DNA of 8,103 bases, taken from positions 1 through 8,103 of the forward strand of contig CALYSG010000080.1 of assembly GCA_945485605.1 (NCBI GenBank), given 5' to 3'. The notes beneath the pieces were generated by a model. The model saw only the letters and a program-made list of their open reading frames with translations. It was not told where the DNA came from and ran no database searches. Source of the DNA: an uncultured Clostridia bacterium. Lineage in GTDB: Bacteria; Bacillota; Clostridia; Oscillospirales; CAG-272. Shown here one piece after another: positions 6,778-8,103 of the stretch; positions within the stretch are counted from its first letter, which is position 1; every line of letters starts with the position of its first letter. Made by a program: the position numbers and the translations under genes.

Positions 6778-6815
6778 ACAAAAAGCCCCGGGTTGTTAAA
6801 ACAACCCGGGGCTTT
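6778..6815 (-). terminator. Intrinsic terminator of the alcohol dehydrogenase gene
   Basis: A perfect 16-bp stem (6782-6797 with 6800-6815, GC-rich core GCCCCGGG) starts 10 bases past the dehydrogenase stop. On the minus strand it runs into TTTTTGTATTGTTTTT, a proper T-rich tail. On the plus strand only three Ts follow, and they are part of the stem, so it would be weaker for the converging small gene. Confidence 0.9.
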
Positions 6816-6825
6816 CAACGTAGCC

Positions 6826-7968
6826 TCACATAAGTTTGCGGATAAGAGCCTTGATATCCTCGACCGACGCGTCCTTCGGGTTTCCGGGGGCGCAGGCATC
6901 GGCGTGTGCCGACTCGGCAAGGAAGTCAAGATCCTCCTCCTTTATCGCGGGGAGCTTTGTCGGGATACCGACGTCAACGCTGAGCTGACGGACGGCATCA
7001 ACGGCAGCTTTTCTGTACTCCTCTGCACTCATACCGGTCGTATCGACACCCATCGCCTCGGCAATATTCTTGAATTTCTCTCCGGTAACATCGGCATTGT
7101 ATTCCATAACGATAGGAAGCATCATGGCACAGGCAACACCGTGCGGCGTATCGTAAACGGCACCGAGAGTATGCGCGACCGAGTGTGCGATACCGAGACC
7201 GACATTCGAGAAAGCCATACCCGTCACAAACTGTCCGAGAGCCATACCTTCTCTGCCCTCTGCCTCGTTGCGGACAGCGGCGCGAAGGTTCTTGGCTATC
7301 AGGCGGATAGCCTCAAGGTTGAGGCAGTCGGGAAGCTCCCAGGCTGCTCTCGTGGTGTAGCCCTCTATCGCGTGGGTAAGAGCGTCCATACCCGTCGCGG
7401 CGGTGAGTCCCTTCGGCATTGTAGCCATCATATCGGGGTCTACAATTGCGATATCGGGTATATCGTTAGTGTCGACGCAGACGAACTTACGCTTGCGCTC
7501 GACATCGGTGATAACGTAGTTAATCGTTGCCTCTGCAGCGGTACCCGCGGTCGTGGGAACGGCGATCGTGAAGACCGTGCGGTTCTTCGTCGGTGCGACG
7601 CCCTCAAGGCTGCGCACATCGGCAAATTCGGGGTTGTTTACAATTATTCCTATCGCCTTTCCGGTGTCCATAGAGGAACCTCCGCCGATAGCTATCATAT
7701 AGTCGGCGCCCGATGCCTTGTAGGCGGCAACTCCCGACTGAACATTTTCGATAGTGGGATTGGGCTTTATATCGGAGTATATCTCGTAAGCCATGCCTGC
7801 CTCGTCGAGAAGATCGGTGACCTTCCTTGTGACTCCGAACTTAATAAGGTCGGGATCGGAAGCGATAAATGCCTTCTTGAATCCCTTTGCCGCGACAAGA
7901 CCGGGGATCTCCTTGATAGCACCCTTGCCGTGATATGAAATCGCATTCAGAACAAAACGGTTGACCAT
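6826..7968 (-). CDS. fucO: Iron-containing alcohol dehydrogenase, FucO (lactaldehyde reductase) type
   Basis: Cytoplasmic group III alcohol dehydrogenase of 380 residues, full family length, very similar throughout to E. coli FucO, which interconverts L-lactaldehyde and L-1,2-propanediol with NADH. GGGSSMDTGKAIG (95-107) is the nucleotide-binding GGGS motif. Asp38 in IASD matches FucO Asp39, linked to preference for NADH over NADPH. Stretches such as NNPEFADVRSLEG, PTTAGTAAE and NYVITD are almost identical to FucO. The Fe2+ ligands are present: Asp195, His199 (GMDALTHAIEGY), His262 and His276 (TPHG). The start ATG 7968 has AGGAGG (7976-7981) 7 bases upstream. The gene is monocistronic, between its own promoter and terminator. 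No fucose or rhamnose pathway genes are in view, so it may serve general aldehyde reduction or NADH disposal; a Rex-like dyad over the promoter fits that. Related enzymes use 1,3-propanediol or ethanol, so the physiological substrate is not settled. Confidence 0.93.
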   Translation of the reverse strand: MVNRFVLNAISYHGKGAIKEIPGLVAAKGFKKAFIASDPDLIKFGVTRKVTDLLDEAGMAYEIYSDIKPNPTIENVQSGVAAYKASGADYMIAIGGGSSMDTGKAIGIIVNNPEFADVRSLEGVAPTKNRTVFTIAVPTTAGTAAEATINYVITDVERKRKFVCVDTNDIPDIAIVDPDMMATMPKGLTAATGMDALTHAIEGYTTRAAWELPDCLNLEAIRLIAKNLRAAVRNEAEGREGMALGQFVTGMAFSNVGLGIAHSVAHTLGAVYDTPHGVACAMMLPIVMEYNADVTGEKFKNIAEAMGVDTTGMSAEEYRKAAVDAVRQLSVDVGIPTKLPAIKEEDLDFLAESAHADACAPGNPKDASVEDIKALIRKLM

Positions 7969-8024
7969 GATAAAACCTCCTGATAATTTTAAATTGATGT
8001 TACTCGTCCGTTTTTTGCTTTTCC

Positions 8025-8050
8025 GAGTTTGTTTAAATTATAACACACTC
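8025..8050. promoter_or_regulatory. Rex-like operator over the -10 of the dehydrogenase promoter
   Basis: A 26-base imperfect dyad centred at 8037.5, with 10 of 13 positions pairing. On the minus strand its core (8029-8046) reads GTGTTATAATTTAAACAA, matching the Rex consensus TTGTTAA-N4-TTAACAA at 11 of 14 defined positions. Rex is the NADH/NAD+-sensing repressor of Firmicutes and commonly controls alcohol dehydrogenases. The dyad covers the -10, so binding would block transcription. The assignment is inference. Confidence 0.5.
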
Positions 8051-8065
8051 TGTCCCTAAAGTCAA
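8037..8065 (-). promoter_or_regulatory. Sigma-A promoter of the alcohol dehydrogenase gene
   Basis: The minus strand has TTGACT (8060-8065, 5 of 6), a 17-base spacer and TATAAT (8037-8042, perfect). Transcription should start near 8030, giving an AT-rich leader of about 60 bases. The leader shows no riboswitch-like structure, only a weak 5-bp ACTCG/CGAGT pairing. Confidence 0.88.
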
Positions 8066-8068
8066 TGA

Positions 8069-8103
8069 AAACAATGTGTAGCTAAGTTGAAACAATGTGT
8101 AGC
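8069..8103. repeat. Two 14-bp direct repeats with 21-bp period at the right edge
   Basis: AAACAATGTGTAGC occurs at 8069-8082 and again at 8090-8103, separated by TAAGTTG. The 21-bp period is two helical turns, and the inner copy lies 3 bases upstream of the dehydrogenase -35. They could be tandem activator sites, or the end of a longer repeat array or insertion sequence cut by the window. The second copy ends exactly at the edge, so the array may continue. Confidence 0.75.

Noticed and set aside
6168..6929. Minus-strand open frames (6168-6929 and 6250-6759) opposite the small membrane protein
   Set aside because: Neither has a ribosome binding site, both cross the divergent control region, and the first also crosses a strong terminator. 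The plus-strand gene has AAAGGAG and a coherent membrane-protein layout.
6793..7938. Plus-strand open frame of 381 codons opposite the dehydrogenase
   Set aside because: It lies wholly antisense to a gene with unmistakable FucO motifs, has no ribosome binding site, starts inside the terminator hairpin, and its translation shows no family motif. It is a by-product of codon bias.
8069..8103. CRISPR array at the right edge
   Set aside because: The repeated unit is only 14 bp with a 7-bp gap, far too short for CRISPR repeats and spacers, and no cas gene is in view.

Overview
The window looks like a stretch of chromosome from a Gram-positive anaerobe of the class Clostridia. The signs are strong AGGAGG-type ribosome binding sites, sigma-A promoters close to TTGACA-N17-TATAAT, roughly balanced GC with heavy use of the Ile codon ATA, a clostridial-style class A PBP with a cysteine-rich tail, and a FucO-type iron alcohol dehydrogenase. 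The family cannot be fixed from this sequence alone; an Oscillospiraceae/Ruminococcus-like gut lineage is a guess. There is no phage, CRISPR array, tRNA, rRNA or complete mobile element.

Layout, right to left along the mostly minus-strand genes: (1) 6826-7968, a monocistronic FucO-like alcohol dehydrogenase. It has its own promoter (8037-8065), a Rex-like dyad over the -10, two 14-bp direct repeats just upstream of the -35, and its own terminator (6778-6815). (2) 6373-6762, the only plus-strand gene, a small single-pass membrane protein resembling the BofC C-terminal domain, divergent from (3) 3761-6202, a class A penicillin-binding protein. The 170-bp gap between them holds two short perfect palindromes. 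(4) 3097-3684, a small lipoprotein with a DUF4430-like domain, driven by a perfect consensus promoter immediately after the PBP stop and closed by a strong terminator (3055-3082). (5) An operon starting at promoter 3014-3042: Nudix ADP-ribose pyrophosphatase-like hydrolase (2426-2977), a GPH/SLC45-like MFS transporter with a large extracytoplasmic insert (2411-756), and a membrane-anchored glycerophosphodiester phosphodiesterase (756 to beyond the left edge). The latter two are joined by a TGATG stop/start overlap.

Functionally the window is mostly housekeeping: cell-wall synthesis (PBP), envelope proteins of unknown role, a salvage/transport operon (nucleoside-diphosphate sugar hydrolysis, transport, phosphodiester scavenging), and a redox-balancing aldehyde/alcohol reductase. 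I see no convincing undescribed multi-gene system. The best leads are regulatory: the Rex-like dyad and tandem repeats at the dehydrogenase promoter, a 9-bp motif shared by two promoter spacers, and the two alternative starts of the lipoprotein gene. The protein leads are the MFS insert and the ten-cysteine tail of the PBP. No gene-free stretch exceeds 300 bases.
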